From positions 1 to 64,000 of the forward strand of contig JAJEDN010000027.1 of the NCBI GenBank assembly GCA_022821495.1: DNA of 64,000 nt, given 5' to 3'. The number at the start of each line of letters is the position of its first letter. Position 1 is the stretch's first letter. Made by a program: the position numbers and the translations under genes. Positions 17,080-25,900 of the stretch are shown one piece after another. The DNA comes from Candidatus Poribacteria bacterium. Its GTDB lineage: Bacteria > Poribacteria > WGA-4E > WGA-3G. The notes below the pieces were generated by a model. That model was not told the origin of the DNA. It did not search any database and worked only from the letters and a program-made list of their open reading frames with translations.

Positions 17080-17949
17080 ATGAAAGATCGGTGTTATGAG
17101 TTTGCTGCCAAATTGGTCGGATTCTGCGTGTCTCGACTGCCGCGCGCACTAACATTAGTTATCGGTGGATGGTTGGGAACACTTGTTTTTTGGCTTGCAC
17201 CGAAACAGAGAGAACTGGCATGTGAACACTTACGGCGCAGCTTGACTATAGATGAACGCTGTGTCGAAACGATTGCCAAAGAATGTTTTCAACATCTCGG
17301 CAAGACTGTCGTAGAGTTTATGCAGTTGCCTCGCTTGGATAGAACGCAAATTCAACGATATGTCACTTTTGAAGGCGTTGAGCATGTGGAACAAGCCCTG
17401 GCACAAGGGAAAGGTGCGATTATTTTAACAGGGCATTTCGGGAATTGGGAACTTCTCGCTGCCAGTATTTCTGCCACAGTTGCTCCATTAATGCCGATTG
17501 TTCGCGAATTGCGTTCGCCGCGTTTAAATGCGTTAGTCTCACATTACCGCGAGCAAGCAGGATATACGACTATTGACCGGGATACGGGCATACGCCAAGC
17601 ACTTCAGTGTCTCAAACGCAATGAATTACTTGGTATCGTCGCGGATGTTGACACAACTGTAAGCGGTGTTTTTGTTGATTTCTTTGGCAGACGTGCCTAT
17701 ACGCCCTATAGTCCAGTTGCTATTGCTCTCAAGACAGGTGCGGCGATACTACCGACGTTTATTATTCGCCAACCCGATGGTTCACACCGCGCTATTATTG
17801 AATCACCTTTGGCGTTGGAACGGACAAACATCAAAGAGAAAGACCTTGTTATCAATACACAGAAGTTCACGAAAATCATTGAATCTTATATCCGGCAATA
17901 TCCAGCACAGTGGATCTGGATGCATCAACGGTGGAAAACAGAGGATTAA
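17080..17949 (+). CDS. LpxL/HtrB-like lysophospholipid/lipid A acyltransferase
   Basis: A 289-residue membrane-associated acyltransferase of the LpxL/LpxM family, which adds secondary acyl chains to lipid A precursors. The HX4E catalytic pair is His119 and Glu124 in TGHFGNWE; an N-terminal hydrophobic segment (about 24-40) anchors it; later VADVDTTVSGVFVDFFGR resembles the family's substrate loop. Length fits (about 290-310). It heads an lpxL-lptC-lptA run, which supports lipid A or a similar outer-membrane lipid as substrate. Translation start is unusual: ATG 17080 has no ribosome site and the promoter is nine bases away. Confidence 0.82.
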   Translation: MKDRCYEFAAKLVGFCVSRLPRALTLVIGGWLGTLVFWLAPKQRELACEHLRRSLTIDERCVETIAKECFQHLGKTVVEFMQLPRLDRTQIQRYVTFEGVEHVEQALAQGKGAIILTGHFGNWELLAASISATVAPLMPIVRELRSPRLNALVSHYREQAGYTTIDRDTGIRQALQCLKRNELLGIVADVDTTVSGVFVDFFGRRAYTPYSPVAIALKTGAAILPTFIIRQPDGSHRAIIESPLALERTNIKEKDLVINTQKFTKIIESYIRQYPAQWIWMHQRWKTED

Positions 17950-18520
17950 TTCCGTTTTCATAGGATTATTTTTATCCCTGCTGCTCGGTGTAACGTGCTG
18001 TAAAAACGCAGAAACACCGGTCAGTGCAACGGAAGAAGTTGCAGAAGCAATTCCAAAACAAAAACTGGATGGTTTTTCCACACAACACACCGAGGCAGGT
18101 GTCGTCAAGTGGACGCTTGTTGGAGACACCTCAATATTCCGCGGGAGTTACATTGAAGTAGAAAATCCGACTGTTCAGATTTTTGAAAATGGTGTTGTCT
18201 CTATCACTTTGAATAGCGAGAAAGGTAAACAATTTCTCAATGGCACTAAGAAGGACAATCTGCACCTGACGGGGAATGTTGTCGGTGTCAGTAAAGATGG
18301 TAAACTATTTACTGAAGTACTCCATTGGCAGAACCTTGCAGGTAGATTGTTTGCTCCCGATGAAGCCACAGTCGTGCGTGGAGATTCTACATGGTCCGGA
18401 ACGGAAATGTTCGCAAATCCAACGCTTGAAACCGTGAAAATGAAAAATAATGAATTTATACTTTACCCAAAAGACGAGAAAGCACATGAACATCATAACA
18501 CCTCCATCGAACCAGAATAG
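17945..18520 (+). CDS. lptC: LPS export protein LptC, no canonical start codon
   Basis: The protein has an N-terminal hydrophobic anchor (FIGLFLSLLLG) and then the LptC/OstA beta-jellyroll pattern: TQHTEAGVVKWTLVGD, IFENGVVSITLNSEKG, LTGNVVGVSKDGKLF and LHWQNLAGRLFAPDEATVV. LptC bridges the inner-membrane LptBFG complex to LptA and passes LPS outward. The frame contains no ATG, GTG or TTG between the upstream ATG at 17777, deep inside lpxL, and the anchor. I place the start at ATT 17945, overlapping the lpxL stop and preceded by AGAGG, giving 191 residues, the usual LptC size. It overlaps lptA at its 3' end. Confidence 0.7.
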   Translation: MNSVFIGLFLSLLLGVTCCKNAETPVSATEEVAEAIPKQKLDGFSTQHTEAGVVKWTLVGDTSIFRGSYIEVENPTVQIFENGVVSITLNSEKGKQFLNGTKKDNLHLTGNVVGVSKDGKLFTEVLHWQNLAGRLFAPDEATVVRGDSTWSGTEMFANPTLETVKMKNNEFILYPKDEKAHEHHNTSIEPE

Positions 18521-19394
18521 ACGTAATCGCGGGTCTCAACGCTGCAAATTCTGCGCGTCCATCGGATTCCTTGCGTTTCTGACCTTTCTTATTTCTGCAA
18601 CTGTCGTTGCTGAAGATACGAAACCTCCAGCGACCAATGCGGTAGAGACACAAACAACAGAAAACACCGTACAAAAGGCGGACACCGCCCAAAATACGGA
18701 TATCACGTCAGAAATGCCAAAAGAAAAGATCACCGGCACCGCAGATAAAATGGAAAGATATGATAAGGACGGTATAACGATCCTTATCGGCAACGCCAAG
18801 ACAGTTCGGTATAATGAGCAGGATGTTGAAATTGGGTTTCTTAACGCCGACAAAATCACCCTCAAAGCCGATCCCGAAACCGGCACAACAACAGAAATTG
18901 TCGCTGAGGGGAGTGTAGAAATCCGAGATCAAGATATCTTTGCGACCTGTGACCATGCCATTATGAATAACCTGACGAATATTATTACTCTTAAAGAGAA
19001 TGTCGTCGTTTTACAAAACAAAGACCGGCTCGAAACCAAGCTTTTCACGTTTAATCGGACGACAGGTAAACAGACTGGCGAAGGCGGTGTTAAATTCAAA
19101 GTAACGGTTACACAAGCAGCGCCCGTGACTCCAGAAACAGATGAGAACACTGAGAACGGTACGGATGCTGGCGCGGAAGAGACCTCTGCGGCTGCACCGG
19201 AAAAAGCAGATGCTGAGACCCAAGAAAAGGTAGACGCTAAAACAAGCGACGCGGAGAGCACTGCTGAGGAAAAATCTGAGGCGGACGCTGGCAATGCTGA
19301 GGACGCGGATTCCGAAGAGGAGGCTGAGACAGACACTGAAAATGCCGATGACGCCGATACAGACGCTGAAACGGAAGAATCCGAAAACAATTAA
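18486..19394 (+). CDS. lptA: LptA/OstA-like periplasmic LPS-bridge protein with acidic tail
   Basis: A signal segment (about 24-42, ending VVAED) leads to an OstA-like domain at about 75-205: KITGTADKMERYDKDG, TILIGNAKTVRYNEQDVEI, ADKITLKADPETGTTTEIVA, GSVEIRDQDIFATCDHA and NIITLKENVVVLQNKD. This is the LptA jellyroll that forms the periplasmic LPS bridge. The last 95 residues are an extreme low-complexity Glu/Asp/Ala/Thr tail that normal LptA lacks. The start is ATG 18486, inside the end of lptC; translation is probably coupled. A family A repeat separates it from lptB. Confidence 0.8.
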   Translation: MNIITPPSNQNRRNRGSQRCKFCASIGFLAFLTFLISATVVAEDTKPPATNAVETQTTENTVQKADTAQNTDITSEMPKEKITGTADKMERYDKDGITILIGNAKTVRYNEQDVEIGFLNADKITLKADPETGTTTEIVAEGSVEIRDQDIFATCDHAIMNNLTNIITLKENVVVLQNKDRLETKLFTFNRTTGKQTGEGGVKFKVTVTQAAPVTPETDENTENGTDAGAEETSAAAPEKADAETQEKVDAKTSDAESTAEEKSEADAGNAEDADSEEEAETDTENADDADTDAETEESENN

Positions 19395-19417
19395 GCAGTT
19401 GCGTAGATAAATATAAT

Positions 19418-19537
19418 AGGACTTACGCACTTCCTCTCAAAGTCCCCCTGATAAGGGGGATTTAGGGGGTTAAATAACTGAAATCGCCACTTTTTCGGTG
19501 GAATATATCGCTTTTGGACACAATCTGCGTAAGTCCT
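19418..19537. repeat. family A inverted-repeat element, copy 2 with CCCCCTGATAAGGGGG interior
   Basis: A 120-bp element with perfect 12-bp ends AGGACTTACGCA/TGCGTAAGTCCT. The interior is not the GCAGG hairpin but TCCCCCT-GATA-AGGGGGA (7-bp stem) followed by TTTAGGGGGTT, the cassette also found at 36.1, 42.0 and 46.4 kb. It lies between lptA and lptB. Confidence 0.8.
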
Positions 19538-19620
19538 ATATAATACAGAACTCAAAGGACTCTACTTTCAATCAGATTGGCCGGATAGGTTAATCAGAGG
19601 AAATACCAAAGTTAAAAATC

Positions 19621-20361
19621 GTGACAACAGAATTACAAGCACACAGACTCGTAAAACGATATACAAGAAACGGTCCAATCGTCGTTAATGAGGTGAGTCT
19701 ATCGGTACAGCAGGGTGAGGTCGTCGGTCTGCTGGGGCCTAATGGTGCAGGCAAATCAACAACGTTTTATATGGTAGTGGGTCTAATTCGCCCGAATGCC
19801 GGTAGAATTACGTACGCCAATAAAGATATTACCTTCTATCCGATGTATAAACGGGCAAGGCTTGGGATCGGTTATCTTGCGCAAGAGACATCTATTTTCC
19901 GTAAACTGACGGTTCAACAGAACATTGAGGCGATTCTTGAGGCACAAGGGACACCCAAATCTGAACGTGGCGGTCGTATCCGTGAACTGACAGATGAGCT
20001 TGGCATTTCAAATCTGCTACCTCGCAAGGCATACACGCTATCTGGTGGTGAGTGTCGCCGAGCAGAAATAGCACGAGCACTCGCAGCACAACCGGATTTT
20101 ATTTTGTTGGATGAACCGCTTTCTGGAATCGATCCGATTGCAGTCGCAGACATTAAGCAGCTCATCATGCATTTGCGGGATCGTAATCTCGGTGTGCTTA
20201 TTACGGACCACAACGCTGCCGAAACCCTTGACATCGTGGACAGAGCGTATATCATTGTTGATGGAAAGATTACGCTCGCTGGAACACCTACAGAACTCGT
20301 CAATAACGAAACTGCAAGAGATCTCTATTTTGGACACAATTTCTCCTATCGGGTAGAGTAG
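19621..20361 (+). CDS. lptB: LPS export ABC transporter ATP-binding protein LptB
   Basis: A 246-residue cytoplasmic ATPase that powers LPS extraction with LptF/LptG. All ABC motifs are present: Walker A GPNGAGKST (39-47), signature LSGGE (140-144), Walker B ILLDEP (161-166) and H-loop His197 (TDHN). The signature reads LSGGECRRAEIARAL, exactly the LptB type. Start is GTG 19621; the nearest AGAGGA is about 25 bases away, so initiation is weakly defined. rpoN and hpf follow, the classic lptB-rpoN-hpf order. lptF and lptG are not in the window. Confidence 0.93.
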   Translation: MTTELQAHRLVKRYTRNGPIVVNEVSLSVQQGEVVGLLGPNGAGKSTTFYMVVGLIRPNAGRITYANKDITFYPMYKRARLGIGYLAQETSIFRKLTVQQNIEAILEAQGTPKSERGGRIRELTDELGISNLLPRKAYTLSGGECRRAEIARALAAQPDFILLDEPLSGIDPIAVADIKQLIMHLRDRNLGVLITDHNAAETLDIVDRAYIIVDGKITLAGTPTELVNNETARDLYFGHNFSYRVE

Positions 20362-20394
20362 CAATGCAGCTGCAACACCTCGAGGGCTCATGAA

Positions 20395-22260
20395 ATGTAT
20401 AAAGCGCAGCTCACCCAGACACCTCAATTGGCGCAAAAGACGTCTATCACACCGAGGCTACAGCAAGCACTTAAAGTGCTGAACATGCCGCTGCAGGAAC
20501 TCACGCATTTCATTCGTCAAGAATTAGAACAGAATCCGTTCCTTGAACTTGAAGACGAAGATGAGGCCACACAGGCTACCGAGGAATTAGACCCAGCCTC
20601 CGAATGGAATGAACGGGAAGGAAATCTTGATCGGGAAGATAATTCCGTTGATATTGATTGGGAAACTGCTTTTGAGGACCGTGTGTCTGTGAGTGAACGA
20701 ATGAATTCCAGATATTCAGATGCTGATGAACCGCCACCAGATGTAGCCTACGAGTGTTCACTGCACGAGTATCTTGCTGAGCAGCTTGAACTCGCCTCAC
20801 CCGATATTATTAGATCCGATACAGAACGCGCGATCGCGGAATACATCCTTGGAAATCTGAACGACGATGGACAATTACAACTCCAGCTGTTTCAAATCCC
20901 GTGCGAATTCTTAACAACTTTGGATTCAAAAGACCTTTCAGAAGAATTACACGCTGTTATTCAGCAGGGGCTACAAACAGCGGTAGCGGACAGTGATGTC
21001 CAATTTTCAGAAAAGTCCACGATCTCTGTGAAAAAGGCGGCGTGCACATCTACAGACAGTGAAGGTCCGCCTATGAATCGCTTATGGAAAATTAGGGACG
21101 CAGAGAATCACAAAACTTATACGATCATCTATGAATGCTCGCCTGGCAGTGCCAAACCGACCCTGAACTTCTATCAACTCACCTTAGAAGATATTGCTGA
21201 AACGATTGGCTGTGAAACGACACTTGTTGAAACGGTCCTTCGTGAAATCCAAGATAACTTTGAACCCATAGGTATCGCACATCGAGATATAAGAGAAGCA
21301 TTGCTCATCCAGATTCGGAACCAGAAACCAGAAGATATACAAAAAGTCGCAAGGAAGTTGAATGTAGCGTTGGTAGGGTGTGAATATTTTTTAAAGAAAA
21401 AGGTGTCTGTACAACGCCTCGCGAAAAAAATTATTGAAAACCACTACAACACTTTTCTCAATCAACAATGGAATTGCCTCGCAGAGGCACTGAAAGTTGA
21501 TATCACAGTTATTGACACAATTGTTAAATGGATAGGAAGGTTGTCCCTTCACCCGGGACGCCACTTCACTGACCCAACGATGCACTTGCTTAGCAGAAGT
21601 TCGCGTACGGATCTCATTACCCCTGATGTGGAGATACAATACCTCAATGGAAAATACCAGGCGATCTCTGTAGATAACTACATACCTCGCTTACAGATGA
21701 ATCCATACTATCTCAATCTAATGCGAAATCGTCAAGATACCTTAGATGTCAAGACAAAGGAATGGATTGAAAAACGCTATCGGGATGCAGCAAATTTGCT
21801 CAGCAGCCTTGCCCAGCGTGGTAGTACGATTGCTCGAGTGACCGAAGCGATTTTCGAGGTGCAAACAGAATTCTTAACAGAGGGTGCGAAAAGTATTAAA
21901 CCTCTGACATTGAGAACGATCGCTGAAAAAGTAGGTGTCCACGAATCAACTGTCAGTCGAGTGACGAGCAATAAATATGTGCAAACGCCACAAGGTATGT
22001 ATCCACTACGCTTTTTCTTTAGCAATGAATTGACAACGACACAAGGGGAAGCCGTTTCCGCTAAGCAAGTGAAGAACCTTATTCAAGAGATGGTCGGTGC
22101 TGAGACACCCACCAAACCGCTCAGTGATCAGGCGATTAGTAATGCCCTGAAAGTGAAAGGGGTTTTGTTAGCGAGACGGACTGTCCAGAAATACCGCGAC
22201 GAATTAGGTATTCCAACATCGCGTGAGAGATCTGCTGTCCAGGCCAGTATGCATAACTAA
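20395..22260 (+). CDS. rpoN: RNA polymerase sigma-54 factor RpoN with a ~100-residue insertion
   Basis: The 621-residue sigma-54 is longer than the usual 430-500. Region I is the Gln/Leu-rich activator-response part (1-52, LTQTPQLAQKTSITPRLQQA). An acidic linker follows (53-115). The core-binding domain starts at about 120 and is split after NLNDDGQL (155-161) by about 100 residues of unrecognised sequence, resuming at LTLEDIAETIG (262). The DNA-binding part includes the HTH VHESTVSRVTSNKYVQTPQG and a near-perfect RpoN box ARRTVQKYRD (593-602) that reads the -24 element. It recognises TTGGCAC-N5-TTGC promoters such as 12348. Activators are not in the window. Confidence 0.93.
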   Translation: MYKAQLTQTPQLAQKTSITPRLQQALKVLNMPLQELTHFIRQELEQNPFLELEDEDEATQATEELDPASEWNEREGNLDREDNSVDIDWETAFEDRVSVSERMNSRYSDADEPPPDVAYECSLHEYLAEQLELASPDIIRSDTERAIAEYILGNLNDDGQLQLQLFQIPCEFLTTLDSKDLSEELHAVIQQGLQTAVADSDVQFSEKSTISVKKAACTSTDSEGPPMNRLWKIRDAENHKTYTIIYECSPGSAKPTLNFYQLTLEDIAETIGCETTLVETVLREIQDNFEPIGIAHRDIREALLIQIRNQKPEDIQKVARKLNVALVGCEYFLKKKVSVQRLAKKIIENHYNTFLNQQWNCLAEALKVDITVIDTIVKWIGRLSLHPGRHFTDPTMHLLSRSSRTDLITPDVEIQYLNGKYQAISVDNYIPRLQMNPYYLNLMRNRQDTLDVKTKEWIEKRYRDAANLLSSLAQRGSTIARVTEAIFEVQTEFLTEGAKSIKPLTLRTIAEKVGVHESTVSRVTSNKYVQTPQGMYPLRFFFSNELTTTQGEAVSAKQVKNLIQEMVGAETPTKPLSDQAISNALKVKGVLLARRTVQKYRDELGIPTSRERSAVQASMHN

Positions 22261-22261
22261 T

Positions 22262-22351
22262 AGGACTTACACAGCATCCTCGCTGGCGGGGTTTGAAACC
22301 CGGCCAGCAGGGCATAGGATGTCCGTTATCACGGAAAAATGCGTAAGTCCT
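22262..22351. repeat. family A inverted-repeat element, copy 3
   Basis: A 90-bp element starting one base after the rpoN stop. Left end AGGACTTACACA has one change from consensus; right end TGCGTAAGTCCT is exact. Interior is a variant GC-rich hairpin (GCTGGCGGGGTTT / AAACCCGGCCAGC). Confidence 0.75.
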
Positions 22352-22460
22352 GACTAATTGATTAGATTTTGGACGCGCGTGGATACGTTTTTCGGACTAT
22401 TAAGCGATTTGCTCACCTCGAACTTAATTCGGGGAGTATATATAAAGAAAGGGGCTTGAC

Positions 22461-23018
22461 ATGAAAGTAACCTATTCCGGACATAATCTAAAAATTACGG
22501 ATGATATTCATGCTTATATTTTAAAACGTGCCGACAAAATTGAATCCCGTTTCGGAGACATGCAGGAACTGAACGTCGTCCTCAAGTCTGAGAAGCATCG
22601 ATTTGATGCCGAGATGATCGTCACAGCACCTCGCGTATCATTCTTTGCGAAAAGTGAAACGGATGAGATATTGTCCGCATTAGATGGCGCGGCAAACAAG
22701 ATCGTTAGTCAGATCCGTCGGTACAAGGATAGGGTAAAAGATCGACGGCATAACGCACCACACCGCGAAGTGGTCGCACAACTCAATCCAGACGATGAAA
22801 CAACGTCAACAGCAGTTGATGTGTCTGATGATCCTGTCATCGTAGCAACACAAGAAAAATTTGCATCAAAACCGATGACTGTTGCGGAAGCCGCAACAGA
22901 ACTCCACGCTTCAAATGCCGCGTTTCTGCTGTTTTTAAACGCTGAGACGCGACAGGTCAACCTGCTTTATGAAATGTCGCAAGGGACATACGGGTGGGTG
23001 GAACCACTCTTTGCCTAA
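22461..23018 (+). CDS. hpf: long-form ribosome hibernation promoting factor
   Basis: A 185-residue ribosome-binding factor. The N-terminal S30AE/YfiA domain (1-95; KITDDIHAYILKRADKIESRFG, HRFDAEMIVTAP) binds the 30S decoding region. A linker (96-125) leads to the C-terminal dimerisation domain (about 128-185; SKPMTVAEAATELHASNAAFLLF and GWVEPLF) of the long HPF form that pairs 70S ribosomes into 100S dimers. A clear AAAGGGG precedes the ATG. It follows rpoN as in many diderms; long HPF is more usual in Firmicutes, Cyanobacteria and other non-gamma lineages. Confidence 0.92.
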   Translation: MKVTYSGHNLKITDDIHAYILKRADKIESRFGDMQELNVVLKSEKHRFDAEMIVTAPRVSFFAKSETDEILSALDGAANKIVSQIRRYKDRVKDRRHNAPHREVVAQLNPDDETTSTAVDVSDDPVIVATQEKFASKPMTVAEAATELHASNAAFLLFLNAETRQVNLLYEMSQGTYGWVEPLFA

Positions 23019-23020
23019 TG

Positions 23021-23228
23021 GTTATCGGTTAGCGGTTTTCAGTTAAGAGGTTTCTTTGTAACGATCTCCGCCACTCGGAATATTTCACGGCATCGATCAA
23101 TTGTTACAGACCACTCTTAACCGACAACGGACAACTAACACCTGTAAATATGAGGAATGGTTATCGATTATCAGTTACAAAAGGAAACTATTCTTAAACG
23201 CAAATCTCTTAACCGATAACTGAGAACG
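23021..23228. repeat. two family B inverted-repeat elements in tandem
   Basis: Unit 1 (about 23021-23135) runs from GGTTATCGGTTAGCGG to GGACAACTAAC; unit 2 (about 23158-23228) runs from GGTTATCGATTATCAG to CTTAACCGATAACTGAG. Their arms are inverted copies of the TTATCAGTTATCAG motif. They fill the hpf-valS gap; no T-box or other riboswitch was seen there. Confidence 0.65.
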
Positions 23229-23233
23229 AAAAA

Positions 23234-25900
23234 ATGACAAATCTTCCGAAAATTTATGCCCCTCAAGAGATTGAGGGGAAATGGTATCAATTTTGGGAAA
23301 AAAACGATTATTTCCACGCGGAGGCAACTTCTGACAAACAGCCTTACGCAATCGTGATCCCGCCGCCGAATATCACCGGGAGCTTACATATCGGGCACGC
23401 CCTTGATAATACACTCCAAGATTGTTTGATCCGTTGGCGGCGCATGCAAGGGTATAACGCGCTCTGGATGCCGGGCACCGATCACGCCGGTATCGTCACT
23501 GAACTGATTATGGAGCGAAAACTCGCCGAGGAAGGCACCAGTAGAATCCAACTCGGCAGAGAAAAATTCACCGAACGCATGTGGCAATGGAAAGCGGAAT
23601 CTGCCGGCTACATCGTCTCACAACTCCAACAGCTCGGTTGTTCCTGCGATTGGGAACGTGAGCGTTTTACACTTGATGAAGGGTTGTCGAAAGCCGTCCG
23701 CACCGCCTTTGTCAAACTCTATAACCAAGGACTCATCTATCGAGATACCTACATGGTAAATTGGTGCCCAGAGTGCAACACGGCTGTCAGTAACCTCGAA
23801 GTGGAACCCATTGAGGTAGATGGCAACTTTTACCACATCCGCTATCCGGTGAAGGATACCGATGTTGTCCTTGAAATTGCGACAACGCGCCCGGAAACAA
23901 TGTTAGGCGATACCGCCGTCGCTGTACATCCCGACGATGAACGGTATCAACACGTCATCGGAAAGACGGCACTCTTACCGCTCTGTGACAGAGAAATCCC
24001 GATAATCGCTGATGCCTATGTAGATAGAGAGTTTGGTACCGGTGCCCTGAAAGTGACCCCCGCGCATGATCCCAACGACTATGAAATCGGTCTGCGGCAC
24101 GAACTCGAACAGCGTACGATCTTTACGCAAGATGGACATATAAATGAAGAAGCACCGGAAAAATATGTCGGTCTATCCCGATGGGAGTGTCGCAAACAGG
24201 TCGTGGAAGATTTAGAGAACTTCGATTATCTCGTCAAGATCGTACCACATCGGCACGCTGTTGGACATCATGACCGGTGTGACACGATCATTGAACCTGC
24301 CATATCGCTGCAATGGTTTATGAATGTTCGTCCATTGGCGCGACGCGCCATAGAAGCGACCCAAAAAGGCGAGGTAAAGTTCATTCCAGAACGCGAAACC
24401 GACCGCTTCTACCACTGGATGGAGATTATTGAACCTTGGCCCATTTCACGTCAGCGTTGGTGGGGACATCGACTCCCGATATGGTACTGCAATGTATGCG
24501 ACGCAGTTACCGCCGCAATGGAAACACCGCAGCAGTGCGAGTGTGGTGCCACCGATTTGCGCCAAGAAGAAGATGTCTTAGATACATGGTTCAGTTCCGG
24601 GTTGTGGCCCTTCTCCACCATGGGCTGGCCGGAAGAGACGGAAGAACTGAAAACTTTTTATCCGACTTCTGTGCTTGTAAGCGGGTGGGACATTCTTTTC
24701 TTCTGGATAGCGAGAATGATTATGTTGGGGCTCGGATGTATGGACAAGGTCCCGTTCCGAACGGTCTATTTGCACGGGCTTGTCGCCGACGGAAAGGGAG
24801 AAAAGATGAGCAAATCGAAAGGAAACAGCATCGACCCGTTAGAGACAATCAATACTTACGGGACGGATGCATTCCGTTTCGCACTTGCAAACGCAAGCAC
24901 CCCGCTCCCTTATGTCGCGCTCCCAGAATCGCAGATTGAGTCAGGTAGACGGTTCGCGAATAAAATCTGGAACGCTGCGCGGTTCATTCTTATGAATTTG
25001 GAGAAGCATCCGATTCCTGCAGAGCCAGTGGAAACGCATCAAGAGACGCTTGAAATAGCGTGGATACAAAGCCGCCTCAGCCATACCATTAAAACAACAA
25101 CCGATGCCTTGGAAAACTTCCGCTTCTATGAAGCGGCGCAAACACTCTACGCCTTCCTCTGGCATGAATTCTGTGATTGGTATCTGGAATTTACCAAACA
25201 ACGCATTGCGCAAGATGAACCCACAGCACTTTGGGTGGCTGTGGACGTTTTGGAGCAGACAATGCGGCTCCTCCACCCGATCATGCCTTTCCTGACCGAG
25301 GAAATTTGGCAACAACTCCCATTGAATAGAACTCAGGACGATAATTCAGTAACAATTGCCCCTTGGCCAGAGCCAGCAGGCGAAGATGCAACCGCAGAAA
25401 CCACGATGGCAACGCTCACGGAAGTCATTGAAAGTATTCGGAGCATCCGAGGTGAATTGAATGTTCCGATGAGTGCATCTGTGGAAGTTCATATCCAATC
25501 GCCGAACACGGAAATACGTGAACGCCTCGAAACGTATTTAGAACAGTACCTACCCGCTTTCACACGGGTAGCAGATATTACGATCGCTGAATCTTTGCAA
25601 AAACCGCCTGCTTCAGCTGAAGCCGTTATCGGGGAACTTGCCATCTATATCCCGCTGGCAGATGTAATTGATCTGGATGCCGAACACGCACGGCTCAGTA
25701 AACGCCATCAGCAGGCAACGAAAGACGTAGCGGCAGCACAGAAAGCATTAGATAATCCAAACTTTATTCAGCGTGCCCCAGAAAATGTTGTTGCCCAAAA
25801 GAGAGCACAACTTGAACGGTTATTGACAGAGCAAGACAAATTAGCACGGAGCCTCGCAATGCTTACCGAATCAGGAAGTGAAAATGGCGATCGAAAATAA
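23234..25900 (+). CDS. valS: valine--tRNA ligase
   Basis: The 888-residue class I synthetase charges tRNA-Val. Visible: PPPNITGSLHIGHA with HIGH at 52-55, the KMSKS motif at 524-528 (GEKMSKSKGNSIDP), the CP1 editing domain between them (TTRPETMLGDTAVAVHPDD and GTGALKVTPAHDPND), a Cys-rich zinc-like stretch WCPEC and YCNVC..CECG, and the C-terminal ValS coiled coil (about 820-885). Length is normal. Its last codons overlap the thioesterase gene, suggesting coupled translation. The start ATG lacks a strong ribosome site and lies directly after a family B repeat. Confidence 0.97.
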   Translation: MTNLPKIYAPQEIEGKWYQFWEKNDYFHAEATSDKQPYAIVIPPPNITGSLHIGHALDNTLQDCLIRWRRMQGYNALWMPGTDHAGIVTELIMERKLAEEGTSRIQLGREKFTERMWQWKAESAGYIVSQLQQLGCSCDWERERFTLDEGLSKAVRTAFVKLYNQGLIYRDTYMVNWCPECNTAVSNLEVEPIEVDGNFYHIRYPVKDTDVVLEIATTRPETMLGDTAVAVHPDDERYQHVIGKTALLPLCDREIPIIADAYVDREFGTGALKVTPAHDPNDYEIGLRHELEQRTIFTQDGHINEEAPEKYVGLSRWECRKQVVEDLENFDYLVKIVPHRHAVGHHDRCDTIIEPAISLQWFMNVRPLARRAIEATQKGEVKFIPERETDRFYHWMEIIEPWPISRQRWWGHRLPIWYCNVCDAVTAAMETPQQCECGATDLRQEEDVLDTWFSSGLWPFSTMGWPEETEELKTFYPTSVLVSGWDILFFWIARMIMLGLGCMDKVPFRTVYLHGLVADGKGEKMSKSKGNSIDPLETINTYGTDAFRFALANASTPLPYVALPESQIESGRRFANKIWNAARFILMNLEKHPIPAEPVETHQETLEIAWIQSRLSHTIKTTTDALENFRFYEAAQTLYAFLWHEFCDWYLEFTKQRIAQDEPTALWVAVDVLEQTMRLLHPIMPFLTEEIWQQLPLNRTQDDNSVTIAPWPEPAGEDATAETTMATLTEVIESIRSIRGELNVPMSASVEVHIQSPNTEIRERLETYLEQYLPAFTRVADITIAESLQKPPASAEAVIGELAIYIPLADVIDLDAEHARLSKRHQQATKDVAAAQKALDNPNFIQRAPENVVAQKRAQLERLLTEQDKLARSLAMLTESGSENGDRK

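Noticed and set aside
18929..19390. Long minus-strand frame opposite the lptA tail
   Set aside because: It mirrors the Glu/Asp/Ala low-complexity codons as Ser/Ala/Val repeats; no start signal.
23019..23233. T-box or riboswitch before valS
   Set aside because: The region is filled by family B inverted repeats; no specifier-loop or T-box sequence (TGGNACC-like) found.
24436..24939. 167-codon open frame in another phase inside valS
   Set aside because: ValS motifs run intact through the region in the main frame; the alternative has no ribosome site or domain.
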